Below are positions 36,094-45,737 of a stretch of 64,000 nucleotides of DNA, piece after piece. How positions within the stretch are numbered: the first letter of the stretch is position 1; the number at the start of each line of letters is the position of its first letter. The notes beneath the pieces are model-generated. The model searched no databases. It worked only from the letters and a program-made list of their open reading frames with translations, and was not told the origin of the DNA. Both the position numbers and the translations under genes were made by a program. Origin of the DNA: Flavobacteriaceae bacterium EG-1 (GTDB lineage: Bacteria; Bacteroidota; Bacteroidia; Flavobacteriales; Flavobacteriaceae); NCBI RefSeq assembly GCF_009649685.1, contig NZ_WJPK01000002.1, positions 536,202 to 600,201 of the forward strand. The letters run 5' to 3'.

Positions 36094-36430
36094 CGTCATA
36101 ATTTTTATTGATTACTAAATATTTTTGGTAGAGTCTTTATCGTAAAAACATTCTACAATCATTCATGTTTTTATAAAGACAAGGTTAACATCTGATAAAA
36201 AATATTCTAGAGGATTACGTTAAAACAAAAATGAATGTCAAGTATATCTTTTTATAAGGAAGAAATTTAATCCTGTTTTCAGGTCAATATGACAAACTCA
36301 ACAATTACTATGATTGAATGAACTTTTGTTCTATGTTAATAAAATACCAAAATAAGGTTGGAAATATTTAATCAAAAAAAACTAAATAAGTGCGAAGCAA
36401 TTTGAAAAACTTATTCATTGGAAGTTAACG

Positions 36431-36692
36431 ATGATACCGCCAAGCCGTACGGTCGAACTGATGAATCTTATTCGATTAACCACAAATGATGCTGATTTAG
36501 GTAGTTCCCCCGAAACCTATAATCGAGCAAACACCAAACCAACGAATTGGTTTAGCGCTCATACTGCGGCTTTCATCAGTGAGTCAAATTAATGTTCTTA
36601 TTCATAACACAATTCTAGACCGTACCTTAGTTGGATTGGCAGTTCCATAATATTGTAGCACAATTCCCCAGAATGTTATAAATGGGGAACTA
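36431..36692. other. GC-richer island with inverted repeats and a 53-codon frame
   Basis: Base composition rises clearly against the flanks. A + strand frame (36431-36592, 53 residues) holds no recognisable domain. TAGTTCCCC (36502-36510) and GGGGAACTA (36684-36692) are perfect 9-base complements about 170 bases apart, and a local hairpin ttcccca/tggggaa lies at 36664-36689. It could be a gene or element remnant, but I cannot name it. Confidence 0.3.
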
Positions 36693-36837
36693 GGCATAAT
36701 TTATTAAAATCTACGGGGGAAATATCAAAAATACACAAAAAACGATGCAAAACACTAGTATTAAATAAACTTAATAAATGAATGTACGTATTTTAATTCT
36801 CTACAAATCGAAGTCAAAAACCTACGATAATGTCCGA

Positions 36838-36978
36838 CTATTCATTACCATTCAACCTTTCGTTAGTATCATTTACTACTATAACATCTTCAGCAACTAA
36901 AATTATCTTTTTCTCCGAAAAAATAGAAATAATTAATACCAACAAAAACACGAACAACATAAAAACACATTTTTTCAT
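36838..36978 (-). CDS. Small secreted or membrane peptide (46 aa)
   Basis: Minus-strand ATG-TAG frame: MKKCVFMLFVFLLVLIISIF, a signal-peptide or anchor-like start with two Lys, then a short acidic tail (LVAEDVIVVNDTNERL). It covers most of an opposing 62-codon + frame that has no such feature, so the minus frame is the better candidate. No family is recognised. Confidence 0.4.
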   Translation of the reverse strand: MKKCVFMLFVFLLVLIISIFSEKKIILVAEDVIVVNDTNERLNGNE

Positions 36979-37287
36979 AACATCATTATTTAGCGCCTTA
37001 AACTTCGTAATCAAGTAAATTAAAAGGGACTAAAATCAATATATAATAAGAACTAAGTTAAAAGAACCTTTTTCAAGTGTCAATTAATATGTATATATGG
37101 AGATTTTTACTGTATAATTGGTAGAAACTAAATTCATTGTATCCAAAGCAATATTAATGAATAATGAAAATCACAATATTTTGTAGGCTTTTTACTACAC
37201 TTTACCTGATTAATAGTATTTTACTACCAACTATACTTGTATTTCTTCAATTTGTACATCTTTTAAAAAAATGACAAATCTTAGATT

Positions 37288-37295
37288 TATTTTTG
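37288..37295 (+). promoter_or_regulatory. Promoter -7 element before the LytTR regulator
   Basis: A perfect TAnnTTTG match (TATTTTTG) lies 26 bases before the ATG. A TTTG at 37251 is too far upstream to be its -33 partner, so the -33 box is unclear. Confidence 0.4.
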
Positions 37296-37321
37296 TTTAT
37301 CTTTCTATAAAGTTATTGTAA

Positions 37322-38056
37322 ATGATAAACGCTGTTATCGTAGATGATGAAATAAAGGCACTACAAAGCCTCTCATGGGAACTTACTAACTTTAGTGATG
37401 AGATTAATGTGAATGCTTCTTTTACAGACCCTTACGAAGCAATTCATTATTTAGAGAATAATCCACCTGACTGTCTTTTCCTAGATATTGAAATGCCAAA
37501 AATGGATGGCTTTCAATTTATACAAAAGCTCAAGAACAAAAATTTTCCTGTTGTAATAACTACCGCATATAACCAATATGCTATTAAAGCATTAAAAAAC
37601 GAAGCTATAGACTATCTTTTAAAACCTATAGATACTGATGATTTAAAAGATACTATTGTAAAAATTAAAAAATTTAATAAAAGAAATTATACTGCAGAAA
37701 AATTAGAAGACATTTTGGTGAATTTTAATGCGAACACAAGTCCTAAAAAAATCACTTTTAATACTGATGGCAAATTATTATTTCTAGATAGTGAAGAGAT
37801 TCTTTATGCGGAATCTGATGGAAATTACAGTACAATTTATTTATCAGATGGACAAAAACTCGTTCTAACTAAAAAACTAAAAGAAGTAAATGATTTGCTA
37901 CCCAAAGATTCCTTTTTTAGAATCCACAATTCTTATATTATTAACTTACAAAAAATTAAAGAGTTTCTTAAAACCGACGGATATGTCGTTTTAACTTCGA
38001 ATCATAAAATTCCCGTTTCAAGACAAAAGAAATCTGATTTTCTTGATATGATTTAA
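37322..38056 (+). CDS. LytTR-family response regulator
   Basis: A 244-residue two-component regulator. The receiver domain (residues 1-120) has the acidic pair D8-D9, phospho-acceptor D55 (LFLDIEMPKMDG) and the conserved Lys in LLKPID. A LytTR DNA-binding domain follows (about 140-244; YAESDGNYS, FFRIHNSYIINL, PVSRQKK). The partner kinase follows 29 bases later. LytTR regulators usually bind paired direct repeats; the target is not visible here. Confidence 0.95.
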   Translation: MINAVIVDDEIKALQSLSWELTNFSDEINVNASFTDPYEAIHYLENNPPDCLFLDIEMPKMDGFQFIQKLKNKNFPVVITTAYNQYAIKALKNEAIDYLLKPIDTDDLKDTIVKIKKFNKRNYTAEKLEDILVNFNANTSPKKITFNTDGKLLFLDSEEILYAESDGNYSTIYLSDGQKLVLTKKLKEVNDLLPKDSFFRIHNSYIINLQKIKEFLKTDGYVVLTSNHKIPVSRQKKSDFLDMI

Positions 38057-38085
38057 ACGCTATTGGCTTTTATATTAAACACCTT

Positions 38086-40038
38086 ATGGCCGTTAAAACA
38101 AAATTGTATCGAATGCCAATACTAAGAAAAATACCCCTGCTCCTATTCATATTTATATTATTCTCCGGGAATGCGCAGGATATTACAAAAGAATTTCAAA
38201 AAGCCTTAGATAGTGTATTAGCAACCCAGCCAACTACTTATTTAAGTTTAGAAGACATTATTGGTGCTTATCAAAAAGACACCGTACTTATGCGTTATTT
38301 GGCTGAAAAAGCTGCCGATGAAAATTACTTAATTGGTGAAGCATATGCATTAAACCATATTGGAAGAAGATATCGCAATTTATCAGAATACTCCAAAGCT
38401 TTAACATTACATCAAAAAGCATTAGAAATCGCAACCGAGGCTAATAGTTTAGAATTTAAAGTGTTTAGCCTAAATATGCAAAGCGTTGTATTTCGTAGAA
38501 CAGATGCAATTAAATCTGCCCTAGACTATAGTCAAGAAGCACTTGAGTTGGCCGAATCTGTAAAAAACCCTTCAATTGGTATTAAACGGAGCATTAATGT
38601 CTCACTAAATAATATAGGAAACATATACAGGAAACTAGATCAATATGATATTGCTATAAAAAATTTCCAAAGATCTCTGATTTTGGATAAAGAATTGAAC
38701 AATAAACTGGGCTTAGCCATAAATCACCAAAACATTGGAGAATGCTATGAGGCTCAAGGTAATTTAGAAAAAGCACTTGAAAATCATCTCATATCACTAG
38801 CCTATAATGAAGAAATAGATTCGGATAGAGGTAGAATTATTTGCAAATATAGTATCGCCCATGTCTACGTGCATCAAGGTTACACTCAAAAAGGATTAGA
38901 CCTTTTAAATTCACTTGTAAGTGCTGCTGAAAAATTAGGTGACATTGAAATTTTAACCGCACTGCAAATTAATATCGGCTGGACATTAATTGAGTTAAAG
39001 CGATTTGATGAAGCAAATAAAATTTTATTAAAAAGTTTGGAATTAGCGCAAAAACACAATATACCAGCAGCTATGTCTCAAGCATATGTTTATCTATCTA
39101 ATTTGTGGATGCATAAGGGCGATTTTGAAAAAGCATTGGAATACTTTAGGAATCATAAAAAATATGATGAAGAGATTTCCAGTGATCGAAATTTGCGATA
39201 TGTTACCGACGTAATTACAAGATATGATTCTGAGAAAAAGAATACACAAATACAACTACTAGCACAAGAAAACGAACTTGTTAAGCTCGAACTTAAAAAA
39301 AATAAAACCGTACTTCTTATTAGTGGAATTGCTTTAGCACTCCTTGCTGGAATTTTTTATATACTTTATAGACAGTACCAACTTAACAACGAAAAAAAGG
39401 TTCTTACTTTGGAACAAAGCATGTTACGAAGTCAAATGAATCCACACTTTTTGTTCAATTCTTTAAACTCTATTAAATTATACATTATTAACAACGAACA
39501 GAAAAATGCTGTATACTACCTTAACAAGTTTTCCAAATTAGTTCGCAAAATTTTAGAGTCATCATCGGTAAAAGAAATTCCATTAGCAGAAGAATTAGAA
39601 ACCGTAGAATTATATATGAATATTGAAAATATTAGATTCTCTAATGAAATAAATTTTGTAGTTACCATAGATGATGATGTTGACCCACATCTGGTTAAAA
39701 TACCTTCATTAATTTTACAACCCTTTTTAGAAAATGCACTTTGGCACGGATTATCACCAAAAGAAGGTGAAAAGAATATTTCACTAGATATCAGTAGAGA
39801 AGAATCATATATTAATATTGCTATTACCGATAATGGTATTGGTCGTGAAGCAGCAGAAAAAATAAAGCAAAACAAAGTATTAAAACGAAAATCTGTTGGA
39901 ATTGATATTACAAAAGAAAGACTTGCTAATTTTTCAAGAGATTACCAAAATACATTTAATGTGGAAATCATTGATTTATTTGATGATAATGGAATACCAT
40001 CTGGCACAAAAGTTATTTTGCACATTCCTACAGTATAG
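38086..40038 (+). CDS. TPR-linked LytS-type sensor histidine kinase
   Basis: A 650-residue kinase. An N-terminal signal (FILFSGNAQ) leads into a periplasmic stack of about six TPR repeats (residues 60-400), then a transmembrane helix (VLLISGIALALLAGIFYIL) and a short coiled segment. The His_kinase domain follows, with phospho-His H454 in QMNPHFLFNSLNSIKLYI, and then the ATPase with N box FLENALWHGL and G box DNGIGREAAEK. It pairs with the LytTR regulator upstream. The TPR sensor type is common in Bacteroidota; the ligand is unknown. Start at ATG 38086 or 38113. Confidence 0.93.
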   Translation: MAVKTKLYRMPILRKIPLLLFIFILFSGNAQDITKEFQKALDSVLATQPTTYLSLEDIIGAYQKDTVLMRYLAEKAADENYLIGEAYALNHIGRRYRNLSEYSKALTLHQKALEIATEANSLEFKVFSLNMQSVVFRRTDAIKSALDYSQEALELAESVKNPSIGIKRSINVSLNNIGNIYRKLDQYDIAIKNFQRSLILDKELNNKLGLAINHQNIGECYEAQGNLEKALENHLISLAYNEEIDSDRGRIICKYSIAHVYVHQGYTQKGLDLLNSLVSAAEKLGDIEILTALQINIGWTLIELKRFDEANKILLKSLELAQKHNIPAAMSQAYVYLSNLWMHKGDFEKALEYFRNHKKYDEEISSDRNLRYVTDVITRYDSEKKNTQIQLLAQENELVKLELKKNKTVLLISGIALALLAGIFYILYRQYQLNNEKKVLTLEQSMLRSQMNPHFLFNSLNSIKLYIINNEQKNAVYYLNKFSKLVRKILESSSVKEIPLAEELETVELYMNIENIRFSNEINFVVTIDDDVDPHLVKIPSLILQPFLENALWHGLSPKEGEKNISLDISREESYINIAITDNGIGREAAEKIKQNKVLKRKSVGIDITKERLANFSRDYQNTFNVEIIDLFDDNGIPSGTKVILHIPTV

Positions 40039-40059
40039 TTAGATCTTAATTACTTTTAA

Positions 40060-40629
40060 TTATGCATTTAATTCTTCAGCAACTTTTTCAAGTTCCTCGT
40101 ACCAAACTGTTCCAAACTTCCTGATTAAAGCCTCTTTAACAAACTTATAAATAGGCACTTTCAATTCTGCACCTAATGCACATGCCGGGTCACAAATTTC
40201 CCATTTGTGATAGTTTACTGCGGTAAGTTCTGTATACTCACGAACACGAACAGGATACATATGACATGATACTGGTTTTTTCCAAGGTACCGCTCCTTTA
40301 TTATAAGCTTCTTCTATACCGCATTTGGTAATATTAGATTCATCAAATATCACATACGCACATTCGCTTTCATTTACTAAAGGAGTTTCCCATTCACCAT
40401 CTTCTCCCTTTATAAAGGCACCTTGCTCATCTATTGCCGCAATTCCTTCGGGTCTTAAAAAAGGTTTTACCTTGGCATAGATATCTACAAGTATTTCAGT
40501 TTCATTATCATCTAAAGGTGCTCCTGCATTACCATCAACACAACAAGCTCCTTTACATGCGCTTAAATTACATACAAAATCTTGTTCTATTATTTCTTCA
40601 GAGACTATGGTTTTCCCAATTTGAAACAT
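40060..40629 (-). CDS. DUF3109 cysteine-rich protein
   Basis: A 189-residue soluble protein. The cysteine-rich segments CNLSACKGACCVDG and SCHMYPVR, plus CDPACALG, fit DUF3109, related to the YkgJ-like zinc/iron-sulfur-binding group. Its biochemical role is not established. Convergent to the kinase gene. Confidence 0.88.
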   Translation of the reverse strand: MFQIGKTIVSEEIIEQDFVCNLSACKGACCVDGNAGAPLDDNETEILVDIYAKVKPFLRPEGIAAIDEQGAFIKGEDGEWETPLVNESECAYVIFDESNITKCGIEEAYNKGAVPWKKPVSCHMYPVRVREYTELTAVNYHKWEICDPACALGAELKVPIYKFVKEALIRKFGTVWYEELEKVAEELNA

Positions 40630-40722
40630 ACAATAAATTTATAACAGCAAAGATACTTTTTAATGTGAATTTGAGATGCAAATAAATTATATATGTATAC
40701 TTTCTGTAGGGTTAATAAAATG

Positions 40723-40730
40723 TACTTTTG
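40723..40730 (+). promoter_or_regulatory. Promoter -7 element of the MarC gene
   Basis: A perfect TACTTTTG (TAnnTTTG) lies 14 bases before the ATG at 40745, implying a leader of only a few bases. This fixes the start at 40745 rather than the in-frame upstream ATG at 40676. Confidence 0.5.
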
Positions 40731-40744
40731 CAAAAATTTTAGAC

Positions 40745-41323
40745 ATGAATATTCAATTCAATTTTCGAGAAATAGCGACAGCTACAATGGTCCTTTTTGC
40801 TGTAATTGATATTTTAGGAAGTATTCCGATTATTATTGGTTTACGTAAAAAAGTTGGCCATATACAATCTGAAAAAGCCTCAATAGTTTCATTAATTATT
40901 ATGATTGCTTTTCTTTTTGTTGGAGAGAAAATATTGAGACTAATAGGCATTGATGTTTATTCTTTTGCCGTTGCAGGGGCTTTCATTATATTTTTTCTTG
41001 CATTAGAAATGATTTTAGGCATAACTCTTTATAAAGAAGATGAACCAGAAAGTGCTTCTATTGTGCCCATCGCTTTTCCATTAATTGCAGGAGCGGGCAC
41101 ACTTACTGCATTACTTTCATTACGTGCAGAATATAGAGTTGAGAATATTATTGTAGCAATTACTGTAAATACTATTTTTGTATATATTGTTTTGAAATCT
41201 TCAAAAAAAATAGAACGCGTATTAGGCAAGAATGGTTTAAATATTATTAGAAAAGTATTTGGTGTTATATTATTAGCCATTGCTGTAAAGCTATTTGCCG
41301 CAAATATTAACGAGTTATTTTAA
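40745..41323 (+). CDS. MarC-family membrane protein
   Basis: A 192-residue inner-membrane protein with six hydrophobic helices. The family segments FAVIDILGSIPIIIGL and PIAFPLIAGAGTLTALLSL are present. MarC/NAAT relatives were once called antibiotic-resistance proteins or amino-acid transporters, but the role is unproven. A perfect promoter box fixes the start. A small two-helix protein follows. Confidence 0.9.
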   Translation: MNIQFNFREIATATMVLFAVIDILGSIPIIIGLRKKVGHIQSEKASIVSLIIMIAFLFVGEKILRLIGIDVYSFAVAGAFIIFFLALEMILGITLYKEDEPESASIVPIAFPLIAGAGTLTALLSLRAEYRVENIIVAITVNTIFVYIVLKSSKKIERVLGKNGLNIIRKVFGVILLAIAVKLFAANINELF

Positions 41324-41340
41324 ACTCAAAACCCTTTGAA

Positions 41341-41544
41341 ATGAATAAATTTTTATCAATTATTTTAATTGTTTCAGCACTTGCATTAATTATTTATAAT
41401 GTAACATTAGTCAATTTTGAAAACCCATTAGAAGGCAATAGTATTATAGCTATTATTGGTATTGTTGCATCGCTTTGTGCTATAATATTAATATTGATTT
41501 ACAACACTTCAAAAAAAATTGAAAAGAAAATTCACGAAGACTAA
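41341..41544 (+). CDS. Small two-helix membrane protein
   Basis: A 67-residue protein: one N-terminal helix (FLSIILIVSALALIIYNVTLV), a short loop with FENPLEGNS, a second helix (IIAIIGIVASLCAIILILIY) and a Lys-rich end. It is found after marC in related genomes as far as I recall, but it has no named function. It overlaps the convergent ctpA gene by four bases. Confidence 0.75.
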   Translation: MNKFLSIILIVSALALIIYNVTLVNFENPLEGNSIIAIIGIVASLCAIILILIYNTSKKIEKKIHED

Positions 41545-43166
41545 TTAATTGCCTCAATAGCCTCGGCCTCACTTTGTTTTATAGCCGGATTATCGAGTTC
41601 TATTACTTTTCTCAACATGGGGTCTTCTACACTTTTTATCTTTGCATGAAGATTTTCATCAAACAACTGTTCAGCAAGCCCTGCTTTTAAATATAGCTTT
41701 ATACTCTCTTCATTATCGTAGAAATTCATATTTAAATTCTTTGAAATCGAATACTGTACAAATTCGCTAAACAACGTATCATCTACCTTAAAATCTCTAA
41801 CAAATTCTAATTTAGAATATGCACTATAATCTAAACGATGACTGTCTAGATGTTCAAAAATAAATAAGGACAAATAACCTAAACTATCCATACTTTCAAC
41901 AGCTTCTTCTTCATTTGTGCCAATTGATACAAATACATCAGGTATTATACCTCCTCCTCCATAAACTGTTTTGCCCTTTGGAGTTTTAAACTTTAATGAG
42001 TCAGCCACTTTAATACTATCAGCAGATACCATTTCACCATTATGATAGCGCTCATTAAATGATTGATAATAATCTCTATTTCCTTTTGTATAATCTCTTT
42101 GAATACTTCTACCTGTTGGAGTATAATATCTTGATACTGTAAGTCTTACCGCAGAACCGTCACCTAAATCCATTTCTCTTTGTACTAAGCCTTTACCAAA
42201 AGAACGTCTTCCTACAATAGTTCCAATATCATTATCTTGAAGTGCACCTGCAATTATTTCACTTGCTGAGGCGGACCGCTCATTAATTAAAACATAAACC
42301 GGTTTATCTTCAAAACTACCTTTATCTGTGGCGTAAATATTATTTATATTACCTTTTTTATTTTTAGTAAAAAGTATTAATTTTCCATCATCCAGAAATT
42401 CATCTGCCATTTGTTCTGCAATCCCTAAATAACCACCAGGATTATCTCTTAAATCTAATGTTAATTTCTTAGCCCCTAATTTTTTCAACTTGTTAAGTGC
42501 AAATTTAAACTCTTTATAAGTAGATTCGGCAAATCGATTTATTTTCATATAGCCCATATCATCTGTGAGCATAAAATAAGAATCTACACTTTTTATTGGA
42601 ACAATGTCTCTTTCAACATTAACATTAAAATACCTATCTTCATCTTTTCGATACACTTTTAAACGCACTTTAGTACCTCGTTTACCTTTTAAGCGTTGTA
42701 TAATTATTTCATTAGGTAACCGCTTACCATATAAAGTATCTGCATCGGCCATTAATATTCTATCTCCAGCTTTTATTCCTTTATTAAAACTAGGACCATT
42801 AGGAATTGTTCTTATTACAGAAATGGTGTCTTTATAGGTATAAAAATTAACTCCAATACCAACAAAATCACCCTTCATATTCTCTGATACTTTCGTCATA
42901 TCCTTTTCCGAAATATAAACTGAATGAGGATCTAGCTTTTCAAGAATTTGGTTAACTGCAACATCAACAATACTATCTGTATTAATATTATCGACATATT
43001 CGTAATCGATATAATCAATTAACCTATTTAATTTATCTTTCTTTGAATTTGTAGTAAATAGTTTCTCCGGCGTGTCTGTAAAATGCAATTTTCCTCCAAC
43101 AAAAATACCAACAGCGAGTGCTGCAGCAATAATTGTTGGCCATATAAAATTGTTCTTACTATTCAT
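41541..43166 (-). CDS. C-terminal processing peptidase (S41)
   Basis: A 541-residue membrane-anchored or periplasmic protease. An N-terminal helix (FIWPTIIAAALAVGIFVGG), a PDZ domain (about 90-160; FVGIGVNF, IKAGDRILMADA) and the S41 peptidase core follow. The catalytic Ser is in ERSASASEI and the general-base Lys in RRSFGKGLVQ. The C-terminal 150 residues are a helical extension common in Bacteroidota. ATG 43166 overlaps the upstream deaminase by eight bases, so coupled translation is likely. Confidence 0.94.
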   Translation of the reverse strand: MNSKNNFIWPTIIAAALAVGIFVGGKLHFTDTPEKLFTTNSKKDKLNRLIDYIDYEYVDNINTDSIVDVAVNQILEKLDPHSVYISEKDMTKVSENMKGDFVGIGVNFYTYKDTISVIRTIPNGPSFNKGIKAGDRILMADADTLYGKRLPNEIIIQRLKGKRGTKVRLKVYRKDEDRYFNVNVERDIVPIKSVDSYFMLTDDMGYMKINRFAESTYKEFKFALNKLKKLGAKKLTLDLRDNPGGYLGIAEQMADEFLDDGKLILFTKNKKGNINNIYATDKGSFEDKPVYVLINERSASASEIIAGALQDNDIGTIVGRRSFGKGLVQREMDLGDGSAVRLTVSRYYTPTGRSIQRDYTKGNRDYYQSFNERYHNGEMVSADSIKVADSLKFKTPKGKTVYGGGGIIPDVFVSIGTNEEEAVESMDSLGYLSLFIFEHLDSHRLDYSAYSKLEFVRDFKVDDTLFSEFVQYSISKNLNMNFYDNEESIKLYLKAGLAEQLFDENLHAKIKSVEDPMLRKVIELDNPAIKQSEAEAIEAIN

Positions 43167-43605
43167 TTTTTTCAACACTATCTATTATCGGAATAAAATC
43201 TAATTGGACACCGGCCTTTTCTAAAAATTTTAACCCTGAATCATCTTTATAGGCTTTTTGATATACTACACGTTTAATGCCAGATTGATGTATTAATTTA
43301 CTGCATTCTCTACATGGTGACAATGTAATATATAATGTAGCACCTTCACAACTTTGTGTAGAGGCTGCTACTTTACTAATTGCATTAGCCTCGGCATGCA
43401 ATACATACCACTTGGTATATCCTTCTTCATCTTCGCAATGATTTTCAAAACCTGTTGGTGTACCATTATAACCATCAGAGATAATCATACGATCCCGAAC
43501 TATTATAGCACCTACTTGTTTTCTTTTACAAAAGGATAGCTTTCCCCACTCATTTGCCATTCGCAAATAGGCCCTATCATATTTAACTTGCTTGTCAATT
43601 CTCAT
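43159..43605 (-). CDS. Deoxycytidylate deaminase
   Basis: A 148-residue zinc deaminase, dCMP to dUMP, supplying dTMP synthesis. The motif HAEANAISK (Zn His and catalytic Glu) and PCRECSKLI (two Zn Cys) are complete. It overlaps ctpA and forms an operon with it. Confidence 0.94.
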   Translation of the reverse strand: MRIDKQVKYDRAYLRMANEWGKLSFCKRKQVGAIIVRDRMIISDGYNGTPTGFENHCEDEEGYTKWYVLHAEANAISKVAASTQSCEGATLYITLSPCRECSKLIHQSGIKRVVYQKAYKDDSGLKFLEKAGVQLDFIPIIDSVEKNE

Positions 43606-43687
43606 GGGTAATCGCTAAAATGTATACGACTAAGATACCGGCTTTGAATTAGCCTTACAACCAAATAAGGTTATTATTCAACTATTG

Positions 43688-44272
43688 CTACCATGGAAAC
43701 GTTTCAAACAGCATTGGTATTGTGACTAGAAACAATAAAACAGAAGTTCCAATGATATAAAAATTTCGTTCTACATGGAAAATATTCTGAACTAGGTGAG
43801 CGACCCATAAAACAGCTAGTATAATAACAATTTGAGAAAACTCTATTCCTGTGGCAAAACCCAACAACGAAGTTAGCTTATCCGTCTCTTCGGCCATTAG
43901 CATTCTAAAATAATTCGAAAATCCAAAACCATGTATTAATCCGAAGAAACCCGCAGCCAAATAATGAAGTAAAAATGAGCCTTCACCATCTTTTAGCTTT
44001 GAATAGATGATATTAAATATAGTTGTTAAACAAATTGTCACAGGTATTAAAAACTCTATTAATGTAGTATCCATAGCAACTACGCCATATACCGAAAGCG
44101 CTAACGATGTACAATGCGCTATTGTGAAAAGAGTAGCCATTAGCAAAACAGATTTCCAACTTTTAAATAAAAATGGCACTGTTAAAGCGGCTAAAAATAA
44201 AATATGGTCATATGCCGAAAAATCGAGCACATGCCAAAACCCTAATTTTATATAAAACCAAAAATTTTCCAT
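43688..44272 (-). CDS. HupE/UreJ-like membrane protein
   Basis: A 194-residue protein with about six hydrophobic helices. Conserved His residues of the HupE/UreJ group are present (SAYDHILF, IAHCTSL, GLIHGFGFS). The family is linked to nickel or cobalt uptake, but no urease or hydrogenase genes are here. A single gene. Confidence 0.87.
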   Translation of the reverse strand: MENFWFYIKLGFWHVLDFSAYDHILFLAALTVPFLFKSWKSVLLMATLFTIAHCTSLALSVYGVVAMDTTLIEFLIPVTICLTTIFNIIYSKLKDGEGSFLLHYLAAGFFGLIHGFGFSNYFRMLMAEETDKLTSLLGFATGIEFSQIVIILAVLWVAHLVQNIFHVERNFYIIGTSVLLFLVTIPMLFETFPW

Positions 44273-44369
44273 CTTTCATTTCTTTAGCGAGCAAAACAAC
44301 TAAAATAATAATGTTTAATTAAGCACAAAAATTATTACTGCGTAATACACTTTCACTACCATAAACTAC

Positions 44370-45104
44370 CTACAATCCACGTTCAGCTTGTATAGTTTCA
44401 TAGGCCTTTTGAACTTCTTTGAACTTTTCTTCCGCCCCTTTTTTTATTGCCTCATCTTGCGTATTTACTCTGTCTGGATGATACTTTTTTGCCATTGTAC
44501 GATATGCCTTTTTTACATCAGCATCTGAAGCCGATTTTTGTATATCTAAAATTTTATAAGCATTGTTAGCCGATTTTATAAACATGGCTTTTATACTTTC
44601 AAAATCGCGTAGTGTTACACGTAAATAACCTGCAATTTCGCGTATTTTGTTCACTTCAGAATTGCTGACACTTCCATCAGCTTGCGCTATACCAAATAAA
44701 AAATGCAATAATTGTAAACGCACCTCATAACGAGTTCGTTGTGTCATGAAAGCACAGATTCGTTGCGCAGATATTTCTCGTTTTTTATTTACTTCATTAA
44801 AAGTTCTAAAAATTGCATTAGCCTTTTCTTTGCCATAAGTACTAACAAAATATTGTCGTACATAATCCATTTCGCTCTGACTTACTTTACCATCTGCCTT
44901 AATTACAATTGAACACAACGAAAGTAAATTCAACTCAAAATCGGCTGGTGAAACACTTTGGCGTGTCATATCTTTAAAAACAGATTGAGCTCCACCACCA
45001 CTAGAAGTCATATTATCTAGAAAACTGCCTAATAAAAATCCAATTATTGCTCCAGGAAAACGAAATAATGAATACCCTATTAGTGCTGCAAAATACTTTA
45101 TCAT
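44370..45104 (-). CDS. TerB/DnaJ-domain co-chaperone (DjlA-like)
   Basis: A 244-residue protein: a short N-terminal hydrophobic stretch ([14 protein letters not shown]), a TerB-like helical domain (about 50-170; [17 protein letters not shown]) and a C-terminal J domain (about 180-244; [16 protein letters not shown] with the HPD tripeptide). This resembles DjlA, a membrane DnaK partner. It has no operon partner here. Confidence 0.9.
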   Translation of the reverse strand: MIKYFAALIGYSLFRFPGAIIGFLLGSFLDNMTSSGGGAQSVFKDMTRQSVSPADFELNLLSLCSIVIKADGKVSQSEMDYVRQYFVSTYGKEKANAIFRTFNEVNKKREISAQRICAFMTQRTRYEVRLQLLHFLFGIAQADGSVSNSEVNKIREIAGYLRVTLRDFESIKAMFIKSANNAYKILDIQKSASDADVKKAYRTMAKKYHPDRVNTQDEAIKKGAEEKFKEVQKAYETIQAERGL

Positions 45105-45214
45105 CTACTACATAAATTTAACCAAAGATAAGCCCCCATTCGCTGCCTCACAAGGTTCAAATATATTATAACAATCATTTGTTAAGGTTCACTATTGAAA
45201 TACGACAAATTAAG

Positions 45215-45222
45215 TATCTTTG
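45215..45222 (+). promoter_or_regulatory. Promoter -7 element of the bacilliredoxin gene
   Basis: A perfect TATCTTTG lies 27 bases before the ATG at 45249, and places the start there rather than at the in-frame TTG 45195. Confidence 0.55.
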
Positions 45223-45248
45223 AAATTGCTTATATAAAATATAAAAAT

Positions 45249-45659
45249 ATGTATCCTGCAGAATTAGTAAAACCAATGAGAGAAGATCTAGCTTCAGCTG
45301 GATTTGAAGAATTATATACGGCCGATGCGGTCAAAAGTGCAATTAATAATGACGGTACTGTTTTGGTCGTTGTAAACTCTGTTTGTGGATGTGCAGCTGC
45401 CAACGCAAGACCAGGAGCTAAAATAAGTCTACAAAACAACAAGAAACCTGACAACTTGGTTACCGTATTCGCCGGAGTAGATACCGAAGCCGTTGATATG
45501 GCAAGAAGCATGATGCTACCATTTCCTCCTTCTTCACCAAGCATGGCATTGTTTAAAAATGGAGAATTAGTTCATATGATTGAACGCCATCATATTGAAG
45601 GTAGACCGGCGGAGATGATTGCTGAAAACTTAATGGAAGCTTATAATGAATTCTGTTAA
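45249..45659 (+). CDS. Bacilliredoxin, BrxA/BrxB family
   Basis: A 136-residue thioredoxin-like protein with the active-site C46-G-C48 (NSVCGCAA), which in Bacillus removes bacillithiol from protein thiols. The length matches the family, and the ending HIEGRPAEMIAENL is typical. The promoter box supports the start. It stands alone with a terminator following. Confidence 0.93.
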   Translation: MYPAELVKPMREDLASAGFEELYTADAVKSAINNDGTVLVVVNSVCGCAAANARPGAKISLQNNKKPDNLVTVFAGVDTEAVDMARSMMLPFPPSSPSMALFKNGELVHMIERHHIEGRPAEMIAENLMEAYNEFC

Positions 45660-45698
45660 ATTTAGCTTTCACTTAAAAAGAGTATAGAAAGATTACTT

Positions 45699-45727
45699 AA
45701 AAACCGTTTCTCTCGAAGCGGTTTTTT
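45699..45727 (+). terminator. Terminator after the bacilliredoxin gene
   Basis: A stem of about 12 bp with one T-G pair (45699-45710 with 45715-45726) and a TCTC loop runs into T. Confidence 0.8.
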
Positions 45728-45737
45728 ATTTTTGGGC

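Larger units (their letters stand above)
36100..37321. other. 1.2-kb gene-poor gap
   Basis: The longest space in the window. It contains a GC-richer segment with inverted repeats (36420-36700), a 46-residue secreted-peptide ORF on the minus strand (36838-36978) and a promoter near its right end. The rest is AT-rich and unassigned. Confidence 0.5.

Noticed and set aside
36830-37018. Plus-strand 62-codon frame
   Set aside because: It has no recognisable pattern and is largely opposite the minus-strand frame with a signal-like start.
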